Of a DNA stretch of 64,000 nt, positions 45,402 through 54,216 are shown piece by piece; positions within the stretch are counted from its first letter, which is position 1; every line of letters begins with the position of its first letter. The stretch is from Verrucomicrobium sp. (GTDB lineage: Bacteria > Verrucomicrobiota > Verrucomicrobiia > Methylacidiphilales > UBA1321), in contig JAFIGT010000023.1 of NCBI GenBank assembly GCA_017849585.1, forward strand, positions 62,001 through 126,000, written 5' to 3'. The notes beneath the pieces were generated by a model, which was given only the letters and a program-made list of their open reading frames with translations, was not told where the DNA came from and made no database searches. Made by a program: the position numbers and the translations under genes.

Positions 45402-45497
45402 AGCCCAAGATCCGTTGGCTTGCGATTGGGAAAAAATAACCGAATCTTGCTCTCCCTTCCTTCGCTCGGCATGCTTAGGTCCATTCTCAAGCGGCCT

Positions 45498-45779
45498 ATG
45501 AGTTCTCCAAAACCGAGTATGGAAGTGCGCCAGTATCTTGCCAAGATTGGCCGGAAGGGTGGAAAAACCGTCACTCCCAAAAAAATCGCCCATCTCACTA
45601 GTATCGCGGGCAAGGGTGGCTCAACCGTCACGAAAAAGAAGCTCGCACATTTGGCAGCGATCCAGTCTCAAGGCGGAAAAACCGTCACCCCGCGCAAACT
45701 TGAACATTTGGCCAGAGCCCGAGCGGCGCGACTCGCCAAGCTCGCGCAGCAAAAGCGAGAAACAGATTCTGGCCGATAA
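45498..45779 (+). CDS. Small basic protein with three 19-residue repeats
   Basis: A 93-aa Lys-rich protein made almost entirely of three copies of a unit with consensus GGKTVTPKKLAHLAxI (from GGKTVTPKKIAHLTSI, GGSTVTKKKLAHLAAI, GGKTVTPRKLEHLARA). The pattern suggests a nucleic-acid-binding protein with repeated short helices. I do not recognise the family. The ATG at 45498 begins the repeat-containing part; an upstream in-frame ATG at 45420 adds 26 residues. Confidence 0.6.
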   Translation: MSSPKPSMEVRQYLAKIGRKGGKTVTPKKIAHLTSIAGKGGSTVTKKKLAHLAAIQSQGGKTVTPRKLEHLARARAARLAKLAQQKRETDSGR

Positions 45780-46095
45780 CCGTCCGGTTCAGGCAAGAAA
45801 TCGCATTTCTGCAAATTTTGTCTAATTCCCCGGGTGTTCCTCCCGATGCATAAGGAAATATAATATTCAATGTATTACATAAGTGGCTTTGTGTTGTTCG
45901 CTGGAGATTACTATGTCTCAATGAGTGATTTAATTAGGGGGATGCAAGTCGTAATATGTACAGTTGTTTGTTTGGGCTCAGGTGTCATCCGCTTTTGTTC
46001 TATGATCGCACCGCGTTCGTTCCGCTCGAATGGCCGGCTTCTGAAGAAGCCCCTATTGGAATCGGAACGTTCTTCATGGCGGGAATGCAGGCGCT
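45780..46095. other. Gene-free stretch with an AT-rich promoter-like region
   Basis: No supported gene. Around 45850-45880 the sequence is AT-rich (ATATAATATTC) and could be a promoter for the small HTH gene at 46096. Nothing else stands out. Confidence 0.35.
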
Positions 46096-46410
46096 ATGAA
46101 ACTGGATCAAAAGCAGCTTTTCCAAATCGCCCGCCAGTACCATTGGTACCTTTTCACGGGAGAAGAAATCGCGGAACTTTGCAATGTGGGAGAGCATCAG
46201 GTGAGGCGCGTGAGAAATGCGCCGGACAGTCCCTTTCGTCAGAATAAGTGCCGTCCCGAGTGGTTCACCGACTGGATATTCACCCATCCGGAAATAGAGG
46301 CGAGGGGCTCTCCATCTCTTAAGCCCGACTTGATCTCCCCAAGCTCGCCGCCGCCATCACCGTCCTCAATCCGTTCAGCGGCGTGTATTTTCGGAGCGGT
46401 TTTCGCCTGA
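46096..46410 (+). CDS. Small helix-turn-helix protein
   Basis: A 104-aa product. Residues 20-45 (FTGEEIAELCNVGEHQVRRV) have the spacing of a helix-turn-helix. The last 30 residues are Pro/Ser-rich and may be spurious read-through if the true gene was truncated. It may regulate the element; no target known. Confidence 0.5.
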   Translation: MKLDQKQLFQIARQYHWYLFTGEEIAELCNVGEHQVRRVRNAPDSPFRQNKCRPEWFTDWIFTHPEIEARGSPSLKPDLISPSSPPPSPSSIRSAACIFGAVFA

Positions 46411-46520
46411 TCGATCCCGGCTCTCCATTTGGCCGGTTGCTCCGGTAAACTTCTGCCCTGTTCGCAGGGAAGGGAGTCTCCTGCATATTTGAATATTTCC
46501 AGAGGCCGTCAAATTTTTTA

Positions 46521-46578
46521 TTTGCGGGAATCCGCGGGTAAATTTGGGAAAAGGCGGTTTTTTGCGGGAATTCGCGGG
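46521..46578 (+). repeat. Two 18-base direct repeats 40 bases apart
   Basis: TTTGCGGGAATCCGCGGG (46521-46538) and TTTGCGGGAATTCGCGGG (46561-46578) differ at one base. The second is followed by a GGCGG/CCGCC hairpin. Spacing of four helical turns places both on the same face of DNA. They lie 50-100 bases before the gene at 46627, suggesting iterons or an operator. Confidence 0.7.
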
Positions 46579-46626
46579 CGGTCCCAACCCGCCTAAAATG
46601 GCTGTGATAGAAAAGGGCTTATAAAT

Positions 46627-47160
46627 ATGAACCCGTCCCTATCTCGAAATAATCCGGCTCTCGTCCGTCTGTTGCTTTCCTCATGTGATCATTTGCACGA
46701 CCACCTGTTGGTGGAGAGGGGGTATGCGCTTCATCTCGAAATCACCAAACTGACCGAGGAGCTCCAGTTCATCCAGAAGCAACTTGGGAAAAGAGCCGCC
46801 GCCTGTCCTTTGTCATGGCGTCCACTCGCTTTTGACCAAGGCGGGAAAGAATGGGTGGCCTTGGGCCGTGGCTGCGAATTCCATCTGCTCCGTCCCACTC
46901 CACCCTTGAAATCCCAGATCGAAGCCACGGCTCGACAGTTCTCCAAAATCAGGGAACTCAGTGCCGGAGCCTTTTCCTCTCTCTTCCGCAAAATCACCGC
47001 TATCCAAATCCGCCATCCTGAAACGTTCCGCGATCAGATCGCGACGCTGTTTCCCCAGGACAAGGCAGATCGGCTCATCGGCCTTTGTTCCACCCATCGG
47101 AAAAACGAAATCATCTGGACCCGCTACGCCCGGTCACGGACTCAAAGGACTTTGCGGTAA
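46627..47160 (+). CDS. Protein of unknown function, maintenance region
   Basis: A 177-aa protein with an N-terminal helical segment (YALHLEITKLTEELQFIQKQ) and a helical C-terminal half (ATARQFSKIRELSAGAFSSL, RKITAIQIRHPETFRDQI). No family recognised. It follows the 18-base direct repeats and precedes an excisionase-like gene by 11 bases. Confidence 0.55.
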   Translation: MNPSLSRNNPALVRLLLSSCDHLHDHLLVERGYALHLEITKLTEELQFIQKQLGKRAAACPLSWRPLAFDQGGKEWVALGRGCEFHLLRPTPPLKSQIEATARQFSKIRELSAGAFSSLFRKITAIQIRHPETFRDQIATLFPQDKADRLIGLCSTHRKNEIIWTRYARSRTQRTLR

Positions 47161-47171
47161 CGGGATTGGCC

Positions 47172-47507
47172 ATGAACTCCGACCGTTACCAATTCATCAG
47201 TCTCCCGCGTATGCCGGGACGCATGAACACGGAGGAAACAGCCTGGTATCTGGGATTCTCGGCTCACGATATTCCGGTCCTTGTGACGCACCGGCTTCTG
47301 AAGCCGTTGGGCAATCCCCCGCCCAACGGTGGCCGCTATTTCGCTGCCAGCGATCTGGAACGCCTTCGCCTTGACCCCAAATGGCTCGACAAGGCATCCG
47401 CGCTGCTGGTCAAGCATTGGAAAATGAAAAACGACAGCCGTAAATCTTTATGCTCAAATCCCATAGAGCAAAGGTCGACACATAAACAGCCTAAAACCTC
47501 AGATTGA
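47172..47507 (+). CDS. Helix-turn-helix protein, excisionase-like
   Basis: A 111-aa protein with MNTEETAWYLGFSAHDIPVL, then GRYFAASDLERLRLD. This is a MerR/AlpA-like winged helix with a typical start (T-ETA-LG) as in element-encoded Xis/AlpA proteins. It could act with the integrase or control transfer genes. Start ATG 47172 chosen because the open frame upstream overlaps the previous gene. Confidence 0.6.
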   Translation: MNSDRYQFISLPRMPGRMNTEETAWYLGFSAHDIPVLVTHRLLKPLGNPPPNGGRYFAASDLERLRLDPKWLDKASALLVKHWKMKNDSRKSLCSNPIEQRSTHKQPKTSD

Positions 47508-47538
47508 AAATATTCCGTAAATCGGGTAGGTTAATGTC

Positions 47539-47832
47539 ATGAAGAAGGCCAAGAAAAAGATCAAATCGAGTCCTCTTGACTCGGATTTTCGTGCCGATGG
47601 CACTCGCCGGGACTTAATGGAGTCGCTCTTGATCAAAATTGGCCAAGCCAACGGCTGCATCGTCAAGGAAGTCTCTTTTCGTTCCTTGGCCCGCGCCAAA
47701 GCTCGCTCACGCGCCCGCGATCAAAGGCTTATCAAAACCGGGCAAGCGACCCCTGAAGAAATTCAAAAAAAGAATTATCCCTTCTCGGAAGGGATTGTCA
47801 TTTGTGATATGAGCAAGGCTTTGGCTCCTTAA
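47539..47832 (+). CDS. Small basic protein of unknown function
   Basis: A 97-aa Lys/Arg-rich protein (MKKAKKKIKSS start; SLARAKARSRARDQRLIKTG). No known family. It ends at 47832 and is followed after 18 bases by another small basic gene, so the two may form a pair. Confidence 0.5.
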   Translation: MKKAKKKIKSSPLDSDFRADGTRRDLMESLLIKIGQANGCIVKEVSFRSLARAKARSRARDQRLIKTGQATPEEIQKKNYPFSEGIVICDMSKALAP

Positions 47833-47850
47833 AATGTATGGAGAAAGGCG

Positions 47851-48054
47851 ATGCCCCAGCCTAAGAAAATATCCCCGTTAAAGCCTCGCCACCCATTCAC
47901 TAAGCTGGTGGATCGCGCCCTTCGTCGTACCGCACGCAAGGTTCAAAAGGAGGCTGCGCAGCGTGGCGTCCGTTTGGTAATTGCCAAATATAGTCCCTTA
48001 ACGAAATCGCACTTCAAAAGAAAATCGTTATCGGACGATGAAAATAGTTTTTAA
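47851..48054 (+). CDS. Small basic protein of unknown function
   Basis: A 67-aa highly basic product (KISPLKPRHPFTKLVDRALR, RTARKVQKEAAQRGVRLV). It may bind nucleic acid. No family recognised. Last gene of the backbone before the CBASS island; base composition drops after it. Confidence 0.45.
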   Translation: MPQPKKISPLKPRHPFTKLVDRALRRTARKVQKEAAQRGVRLVIAKYSPLTKSHFKRKSLSDDENSF

Positions 48055-48262
48055 AAGCCCTAATTGCTCAAAAACAGTTACCCGGACATTCGGAAGCTAG
48101 CCAGTTCAGCAAGCGATCCTGGGTTTAGTGGAATTACCTACTCGGCCTAGTATAGAGCGAAGCTGATCGTTACGTTGCGCCAATATGACGCTAGCCGCAG
48201 AAAATCCGGTCCATATTGTCTCTTATTTTTTTAGCTTTAGTAAACCACAGCTATTGTATTTA

Positions 48263-48289
48263 TCTAATTATTAGAATCTTATAGATTCT
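48263..48289. promoter_or_regulatory. Overlapping palindromes upstream of the CBASS operon
   Basis: TCTAAT-T-ATTAGA (48263-48275) overlaps AGAATCT-TAT-AGATTCT (48273-48289); both are perfect inverted repeats, 43-69 bases before the effector start. They are likely operator or promoter elements of the CBASS operon. No regulator such as CapW or CapH is adjacent. Confidence 0.45.
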
Positions 48290-48331
48290 CAAGAAAACGG
48301 AACGACTTATGCGCAGGTCAATCCGGGGATT

Positions 48332-49486
48332 ATGGCGAAAGAGATTACTCGATATATTCGGCGGGAAACCGAGCGTGAATTATGGGCTAGATCAGCTGGT
48401 CGTTGCCAATTTGATGGATGCAATAAGCCCCTATATAAATCCCCCTTAACCCAGGAACAGGTTAACATCTCCGAAAAAGCTCACATCTATTCTTTTTCGG
48501 AACTGGGTCCACGAGGTTGGGGGCCTTTCATTACAAACACGAAGCAGCTCAATGACGTGAGCAATCTCATGCTCATTTGCCATGACTGCCACAAAACCAT
48601 CGACGCCGATAAAGCCGGTGAGCGCTATCCGGGAGATCTCTTGCTCAAGTGGAAGGAGGAGCACGAAAAGCGTATTTATGTGGTCACAGGCGTGGATCCT
48701 ACAAAAATATCATGCGTTATTCTCTACGGAGCTAACATCGGGAACGAAAGTTCTATGCTGCAGCCCGCCGCAACAAAACAGGCACTTTTTCCCGATTGGT
48801 ACCCCTCTGAGGAACGTCCGGTTTGCCTTTCCATGAGTTGGGAGGGGAAAGACAGCGATCCGCACTATTGGGAGACAGAGGCGAGAAATCTTGAAAGTGC
48901 CTTCGACCGTCGAGTTCGTCCGCTTCTGAATGGTACTGAGCATGCCCATTTTTCACTGTTCGCGCTTGCACCGATGCCGCTCCTGATTTTGTTTGGCTCG
49001 CTCCTCACCGATAAAATTCCAGCACAGACCTATCAGTTACATCGTGAGCCTTTCCAAACATGGAGATGGCTGGAAGACGCAAGTGGGATCGAGTTTGAGA
49101 TGAAACGGCCGCCCTCCTTCGATCACGCCCCAGTGCTAATCATTTCGTTGAGTGACCATATAGCGCGATCGCGCGTTACGGGCGTCGTGGGAGAAAACAT
49201 TTCTGTCTGGGAACTAACGATTCACTCGCCCCATAATGATTTCCTTAAATCCAAGGACCAGTTATCCCTATTCAGACAGGCAACTCGGCGCTTGTTTGTG
49301 GAGATTGGTCAGATGCACGGAAAAGATATCCCAATCCTGATTTTCCCCGCCATGCCTGTCGCTTGTGCGGTCGAGTTGGGCAGAGTGCGTATGCCCAAAG
49401 CGGATAATCCCTGGATCGTATACGATCAGAATAACAAACATGGGAAGTTTATACGCACTTTAGAAATTGGAGTTCATAATGAATGA
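48332..49486 (+). CDS. cap5: CBASS effector: HNH nuclease fused to SAVED sensor (Cap5)
   Basis: A 384-aa protein. Residues 1-110 are an HNH nuclease: zinc-type Cys pair CQFDGC, AHIYSFSELGPRG, and NLMLICHDCHKTIDAD. Residues 125-384 fit the SAVED domain that binds cyclic oligonucleotides (VCLSMSWEGK, FSLFALAPMPLLILFGSLLT, PVLIISLSDHI, GKDIPILIFPAMPVACAVEL). Cap5 proteins degrade double-stranded DNA when the phage-triggered signal binds. First gene of the operon; its last 8 bases overlap the CD-NTase. Confidence 0.92.
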   Translation: MAKEITRYIRRETERELWARSAGRCQFDGCNKPLYKSPLTQEQVNISEKAHIYSFSELGPRGWGPFITNTKQLNDVSNLMLICHDCHKTIDADKAGERYPGDLLLKWKEEHEKRIYVVTGVDPTKISCVILYGANIGNESSMLQPAATKQALFPDWYPSEERPVCLSMSWEGKDSDPHYWETEARNLESAFDRRVRPLLNGTEHAHFSLFALAPMPLLILFGSLLTDKIPAQTYQLHREPFQTWRWLEDASGIEFEMKRPPSFDHAPVLIISLSDHIARSRVTGVVGENISVWELTIHSPHNDFLKSKDQLSLFRQATRRLFVEIGQMHGKDIPILIFPAMPVACAVELGRVRMPKADNPWIVYDQNNKHGKFIRTLEIGVHNE

Positions 49487-50693
49487 CGTTTTCGCATCAA
49501 AGTTGATCCAGGAAATTGCTGAAACCATCGACATACCGCAATCCGCTTACGACAAGGCGGAGTCCCGATATGAGGATCTGGGAAAATGGTTCGGTAGTGC
49601 TGAAGCTTACTGCAGCCGCTTTAAACCCCACGTTTACACACAAGGATCGTTCCGACTGGGAACAGTCATTCGTCCAATCGATCCCACAAGTGAATATGAT
49701 TTGGACATGGGATGCCGTCTTGAGTCGGGAATAACAAAAGCCAGTCACTCTCAGAAGCAATTGAAGGAGTTGGTCGGGCGTGACATTGAGCAATACCGGA
49801 TCGCTCGCGGAATCAAAGAAGCTAAAGAGGAGAAGCATAGATGTTGGAGGCTAAAATATGCTGATACCCTGAGATTTCATCTAGATACTGTACCGTCCAT
49901 TCCTGAAAGTGCTGAGCGCCGACGACAAATCTCCGAATCTGTCATGCGGGAAGGAGCGTCGCTCGATCTAGCAAAGTTAGTCGCGGATTTAACAGGAGCC
50001 ATTACCGATAATCGCATGGCGAACTATTCGATTCTGGATTCCAACTGGCGTCTAAGTAACTCAGAGGGGTTTGCTCGTTGGTTTGAGTCACGAATGAAAT
50101 TGGCAAAGACCTTGATGGTGGAGCGCGCATCAATTGAACGAAAGGCGACCATCGACGACCTCCCCGCCTATCGGTGGAAATCCCCCCTTCAAAGATCGGT
50201 ACAGCTTCTGAAGCGTCATAGAGATGCGATGTTCGTAAACAATCCTGACAGTAAACCAGCCTCTATTATAATCACGACTCTAGCGGCTCGGGCCTATCAA
50301 GGCGAAGTCGATATAGCGGTGGCTTTACAGGGAATACTAACAAAGATGGGGACCCTCGTGCGTCCGAATGCGCCCCGCGTGCCAAACCCAGTAAATCCGG
50401 CAGAAGATTTCGCAGATAGATGGGTGGATCCCTCGTTAAACTTGGAAGCCAATTTCTGGCGATGGCTGCGGCAAGCACAAAATGACTTCGCTGCGATTGG
50501 AAAGGAAAAGAAAGTAGAGTTGATCGTTGAAAACTCGAAGAAAAATTTCGCTGTCAATCTTAGCTCGGCTGAATTAGTCAAAAAATTTGGGACTCCGTCT
50601 GGAGAAGGACTTTTGAAAACTGCAGCCATACCTGCCGGATTAAGCTTTCCCTCAAAACCTTTGATTCCTTCGAAGCCAGCTGGGTTTGCGTAA
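49479..50693 (+). CDS. CD-NTase, cyclic oligonucleotide synthase of CBASS
   Basis: A 404-aa nucleotidyltransferase that makes the CBASS second messenger. The active site is visible: YTQGSFRLGTVIRP (GS motif) followed by EYDLDMGCRL (metal Asp pair) at residues 50-80 and a third acidic residue in RFHLDTVPSIPE near 135. The C-terminal helical part ends in a Pro/Lys/Ala-rich tail (KPLIPSKPAGFA), the kind of C-terminus that the Cap2 ligase conjugates in type II systems (family knowledge). Clade not assignable by eye. ATG 49479 overlaps the effector stop. Confidence 0.9.
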   Translation: MNDVFASKLIQEIAETIDIPQSAYDKAESRYEDLGKWFGSAEAYCSRFKPHVYTQGSFRLGTVIRPIDPTSEYDLDMGCRLESGITKASHSQKQLKELVGRDIEQYRIARGIKEAKEEKHRCWRLKYADTLRFHLDTVPSIPESAERRRQISESVMREGASLDLAKLVADLTGAITDNRMANYSILDSNWRLSNSEGFARWFESRMKLAKTLMVERASIERKATIDDLPAYRWKSPLQRSVQLLKRHRDAMFVNNPDSKPASIIITTLAARAYQGEVDIAVALQGILTKMGTLVRPNAPRVPNPVNPAEDFADRWVDPSLNLEANFWRWLRQAQNDFAAIGKEKKVELIVENSKKNFAVNLSSAELVKKFGTPSGEGLLKTAAIPAGLSFPSKPLIPSKPAGFA

Positions 50694-50700
50694 TTGTGAT

Positions 50701-52500
50701 ATGACACCTTGGTTTTTGAGAGATCCGAAACGCCTTACAGCAGAACGGTCCGGCATAGATGAGTTGCTCGCTAGACCTGAAAGCTGGCTCATAGGAGCTC
50801 AATGGACTCTGGTCGACGGCGGTCTTTGTATCGATGCAATAATTCGTTCGCACGGCTACGATTATGAAATTAGGTTGACGTTTCCAACCTTATTTCCAGA
50901 TGTTCCAATATACATTTGCCCTCAGAACGAGAACCTCCGGATTTCAACACATCAGTACGGTGGGGTAGATGGCCCTCTTTGCCTCGAATGGGGACCGGAT
51001 AACTGGCACTCGGGAATTACTGCGGTACAAATGCTTGAAAGTACCTATCGACTTTTAGAAATCGAGAATCCTCGAGGCAAGGCTGCGACCGGTTCCTCGA
51101 TCATCGCACCATCCCGGCATCACCTAAGTGTAGGACAAGAACTTCGCACTGAGCGCTCCCGGTGGTACTATAGCAAGGAGTTTGAAAATTTTCTCCGTGG
51201 GCAGGCGGCTTTTGCGGTGGGAGGCTTTAAATTTTCATGGCGAATTTTGGAGAATAGTCAAATTGTTCTCATACACGAAGCAAAGCTCATTGGACAAGAA
51301 CCGGCGTGGTGCGATAAGAGCGTGCCGACTGTTATTCCCGATGCTACAGATACGACACAATTTAGCGGAATTTGGATTAAAACAGATCTCCCCGCTGATG
51401 TCATAAGCGGAATTCAAAAGCTGAATGAATTGCGAGTTCTCCTCGCTAATCAGAATGGTCATGCATTGTTTGCCACAGATGGCAGCGCTCCGGTTGAAGG
51501 GTTCAACAGAACCATAGCAGGAGTATTGATCGTCGACTCTGCTGGACTACCGCATTTCTCGCTGGTGCTGCATGGCGAGGACGTGATTTCTCGCTCAATG
51601 GTACAGTCAAACGGTGCCCCAGATCCAGCTCGGGCGCCTGACGAAGCCGGTCTTCGTGGCAAGAGCGTGGGAATCGTCGGACTGGGTTCTGCAGGGAGCA
51701 AAATTGCGTTATCATTGGCACGCATGGGAATCAAAACATTCTATCTTTCCGATTATGATGTGCTGTTACCTGAAAATCTGAGAAGAAACGCTCTTAATTG
51801 GCAAAATGTCACCGAACACAAGGTCGATGCGGTATCCCATGCTATCCGATTGATTGCTCCCGATGCTAAAGTCGAGGTAAGTCGATTGCATTTGACAGGG
51901 CAGGAATCAAGCGCGTCGGTCAGCGGCGTCCTGGCAAGACTAGGCGGTTGCGATCTTATCATTGATGCTACAGCGAACCCTCGAGTCTTTAATCTTTTGG
52001 CGTCAGTAGCACGGATGGCGAACCGGCCAATGGTATGGCTGGAAATATTTGCAGGCGGAATCGGTGGCCTGATTGCCCGCAGTCGACCTGGACTCGACTC
52101 CTCACCCCAGGAGATTCGCAGTTCCTATCTCCAGTTTTGTTCCAACAACCCATTCCCGCTCCTGGCCAAAATACCAAGGAATTACTCGCTAGAGACCGAG
52201 GACGGAGAGGTTCTCTCCGCTTCTGACGCAGATGTGGGCGTTATTGCAGATCACAGTGCCCGGCTTGCCTGTGATTGTCTTGCTTCAAAAGAAGCATCGA
52301 TTTTCCCTCACTCATTCTATCTAATTGGATTAAAGAAAGGATGGATTTTCGAGGCTCCGTTTGCAACGGTTCCCTTGGCCTTAGACAACCTTAATACCGC
52401 ACCAAATGCTCCGGTGAATGATCCTCAGCTCGATCCTGAAAATGTTGCGTTTCTAATAAATCTTTTGGGAGAGAAAGATGCGCCTCCTTCTTCCTCCTGA
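50701..52500 (+). CDS. cap2: CBASS E2-E1 ubiquitin-like ligase (Cap2)
   Basis: A 599-aa fusion. The N-terminal E2-like domain carries GGVDGPLCLEWGPDNW with the predicted catalytic Cys near residue 95. The C-terminal ThiF/E1 adenylation domain begins with VGIVGLGSAGSKIALSLAR near residue 325, followed by FYLSDYDVLLPENLRRN and DLIIDATANPRV. In type II CBASS Cap2 links the CD-NTase C-terminus to targets and primes it. ATG 50701 is preferred; GTG- or TTG-type extensions of 5 residues are possible. Overlaps the JAB gene by 23 bases. Confidence 0.9.
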   Translation: MTPWFLRDPKRLTAERSGIDELLARPESWLIGAQWTLVDGGLCIDAIIRSHGYDYEIRLTFPTLFPDVPIYICPQNENLRISTHQYGGVDGPLCLEWGPDNWHSGITAVQMLESTYRLLEIENPRGKAATGSSIIAPSRHHLSVGQELRTERSRWYYSKEFENFLRGQAAFAVGGFKFSWRILENSQIVLIHEAKLIGQEPAWCDKSVPTVIPDATDTTQFSGIWIKTDLPADVISGIQKLNELRVLLANQNGHALFATDGSAPVEGFNRTIAGVLIVDSAGLPHFSLVLHGEDVISRSMVQSNGAPDPARAPDEAGLRGKSVGIVGLGSAGSKIALSLARMGIKTFYLSDYDVLLPENLRRNALNWQNVTEHKVDAVSHAIRLIAPDAKVEVSRLHLTGQESSASVSGVLARLGGCDLIIDATANPRVFNLLASVARMANRPMVWLEIFAGGIGGLIARSRPGLDSSPQEIRSSYLQFCSNNPFPLLAKIPRNYSLETEDGEVLSASDADVGVIADHSARLACDCLASKEASIFPHSFYLIGLKKGWIFEAPFATVPLALDNLNTAPNAPVNDPQLDPENVAFLINLLGEKDAPPSSS

Positions 52501-52942
52501 AATTGTCTCTCAGCTTGCTCTTGCGCTGAAGAAAGCAGGCCGTCGAGAAATTGGTGGCGTCCTTATGGGCGAGCACTTGGGCCCGGATCTCTTCATTGTT
52601 AAAGAGGTAACAGTGCAATACAAAGGAGGCTCGTTTGCGGCCTTCCTAAGAAGGGCCTCGGAAATTCTTGGTCCACTCAGAGCATTTTTTGAAAAAACAG
52701 GAAATGATTTTACTAGATTCAATTATCTAGGAGAATGGCATTCGCATCATTCTTTTGCTCTAATTCCCAGCACCAAAGATCACAAATCGATGTTGGGAAT
52801 TATTATGGATCGGGAGTTCGGGGCTCATTTTGTTATTCTGTTGCTAGTCGCCATGAACGGCAATGGTGCGCTGTTAACGGATCTCACGGTATACCAACCA
52901 AGCAGAGTCCCTTATAAGGGAACCGTCGATCAAACCAGTTAG
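52478..52942 (+). CDS. cap3: CBASS JAB/JAMM isopeptidase (Cap3)
   Basis: A 154-aa metalloprotease with the JAMM motif complete: Glu in IGGVLMGEHLG near residue 31, His-x-His in GEWHSHHSF near 88, and the distal Ser/Asp in PSTKDHKSM. Cap3 removes conjugates formed by Cap2. Standard size. Confidence 0.9.
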   Translation: MRLLLPPEIVSQLALALKKAGRREIGGVLMGEHLGPDLFIVKEVTVQYKGGSFAAFLRRASEILGPLRAFFEKTGNDFTRFNYLGEWHSHHSFALIPSTKDHKSMLGIIMDREFGAHFVILLLVAMNGNGALLTDLTVYQPSRVPYKGTVDQTS

Positions 52943-53048
52943 TAAGGTGCGAGATGTCGTCTCTCATGCGGAAGTCAGACAATTCAGTACACGGCCCTTG
53001 GCATGTTGAAATTAACGGCTTAGCTTTGATCTAGATTGGAAAAACATT

Positions 53049-54209
53049 GTGAATGCAGAGTTAAAAGAGCCCTATATACTCGATAAGTTTTACCCTCATG
53101 ATTTCGATCTTCACGAGATCCGGTCTTCTTGGGAGCCTCCTTGCTGGATCTCGATATATTCGGTACTCCGGCCTACAAGCGCGACCGCTAAAGCTGCATT
53201 CATTCTCCCAATAAAGTACGAATTTAAAGTAGATGCTTTCGCCAAACGCTCAATGCAAGAGCAATTATACTCTCACATTTGGAAGGAAATTAAAGAGCGG
53301 GATTCCGATTCACCTCAATGGGCTCAATACCTCTTGGAGCGAATCGATCAATTCCAGGAAGCCATAAAAAATCCATCGAGGCTTTTGATTCCTCCACTTT
53401 GCTTTATTCCACGATCTGAATTCCGAAACGCACAATTGGACGAGGTGATTAATCGACCTTGTGATGAAATGGAGATTTATTTGGCTTATGATACCAATTA
53501 CGATAAAAGGGGAATTACGGTTCTGCGGATTCACTCCAGCCTAATGCATTCCCGATCTAGGCAGGCTCCCATTTGGTACGAAAAGAAAATACCTTGGCGA
53601 CTTGAGGACGAAGATGTTCTTTTTTGGTTCCATGCCACGCTTAAAAAGCTTTCGAAAAAAAAGCAACCCAAAGACTATGAAGCATGGGATAGAAAATTGC
53701 TTATAGAACATCCAGAGCTTGAGGTTCCGATTAAGGCTAGAGATAATGCTTGGGGCGAACCGTCTCGAATAACATTCGTATTCGGAACGCTCGATCAAGT
53801 GGGATACGCCGCACTCTTTCATCTTAACATGAACTTAATAGAGAAACTCATTCGAAAGGAGAGTGTAATCGAAATTAGGACTTCACTAAAGCGTCGATTT
53901 GACAATACGATTGAGAAAGACTGGATATTCTATTTATTTACGCCCAGCCCCCTTCACGCCGAAGTTTTGGAAAACCTGCTCTTAAAAGGAAGTGATACCC
54001 ATTTTGGAATCGGTCCGCATATCACAGGGATTATTGCGTGCCATGAAAATTTAGTGAACTGCATCGGAGTTGATAAGCAGACGATAAAAGCTTACTGCGA
54101 CAGGCCCAACATGATTCTCGCTTCTTATGACCCCATCCGCTTCAAGCACAAGGTATACAGCTATCGCCCCAAAGATAGCGACCTGCAGCAAGTTACAGAG
54201 TCACTTTAG
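53049..54209 (+). CDS. Unknown 386-aa protein downstream of CBASS
   Basis: The frame starts at GTG 53049, 106 bases after cap3, on the same strand and with the same AT-rich composition. No signal peptide or membrane helix. It is a mixed alpha/beta protein (PPCWISIYSVLRPTSATAKA, KKLSKKKQPKDYEAWDRKLL, GIGPHITGIIACHENLVNCI). I recognise no family and see no nuclease or ATPase motif. It may be an accessory part of the CBASS island or a separate single-gene system. Confidence 0.6.
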   Translation: MNAELKEPYILDKFYPHDFDLHEIRSSWEPPCWISIYSVLRPTSATAKAAFILPIKYEFKVDAFAKRSMQEQLYSHIWKEIKERDSDSPQWAQYLLERIDQFQEAIKNPSRLLIPPLCFIPRSEFRNAQLDEVINRPCDEMEIYLAYDTNYDKRGITVLRIHSSLMHSRSRQAPIWYEKKIPWRLEDEDVLFWFHATLKKLSKKKQPKDYEAWDRKLLIEHPELEVPIKARDNAWGEPSRITFVFGTLDQVGYAALFHLNMNLIEKLIRKESVIEIRTSLKRRFDNTIEKDWIFYLFTPSPLHAEVLENLLLKGSDTHFGIGPHITGIIACHENLVNCIGVDKQTIKAYCDRPNMILASYDPIRFKHKVYSYRPKDSDLQQVTESL

Positions 54210-54216
54210 TGCCTGT

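Noticed and set aside
45870-46247. Open frame of 125 codons on the plus strand
   Set aside because: Overlaps the better supported HTH gene at 46096 in another frame and has atypical composition.
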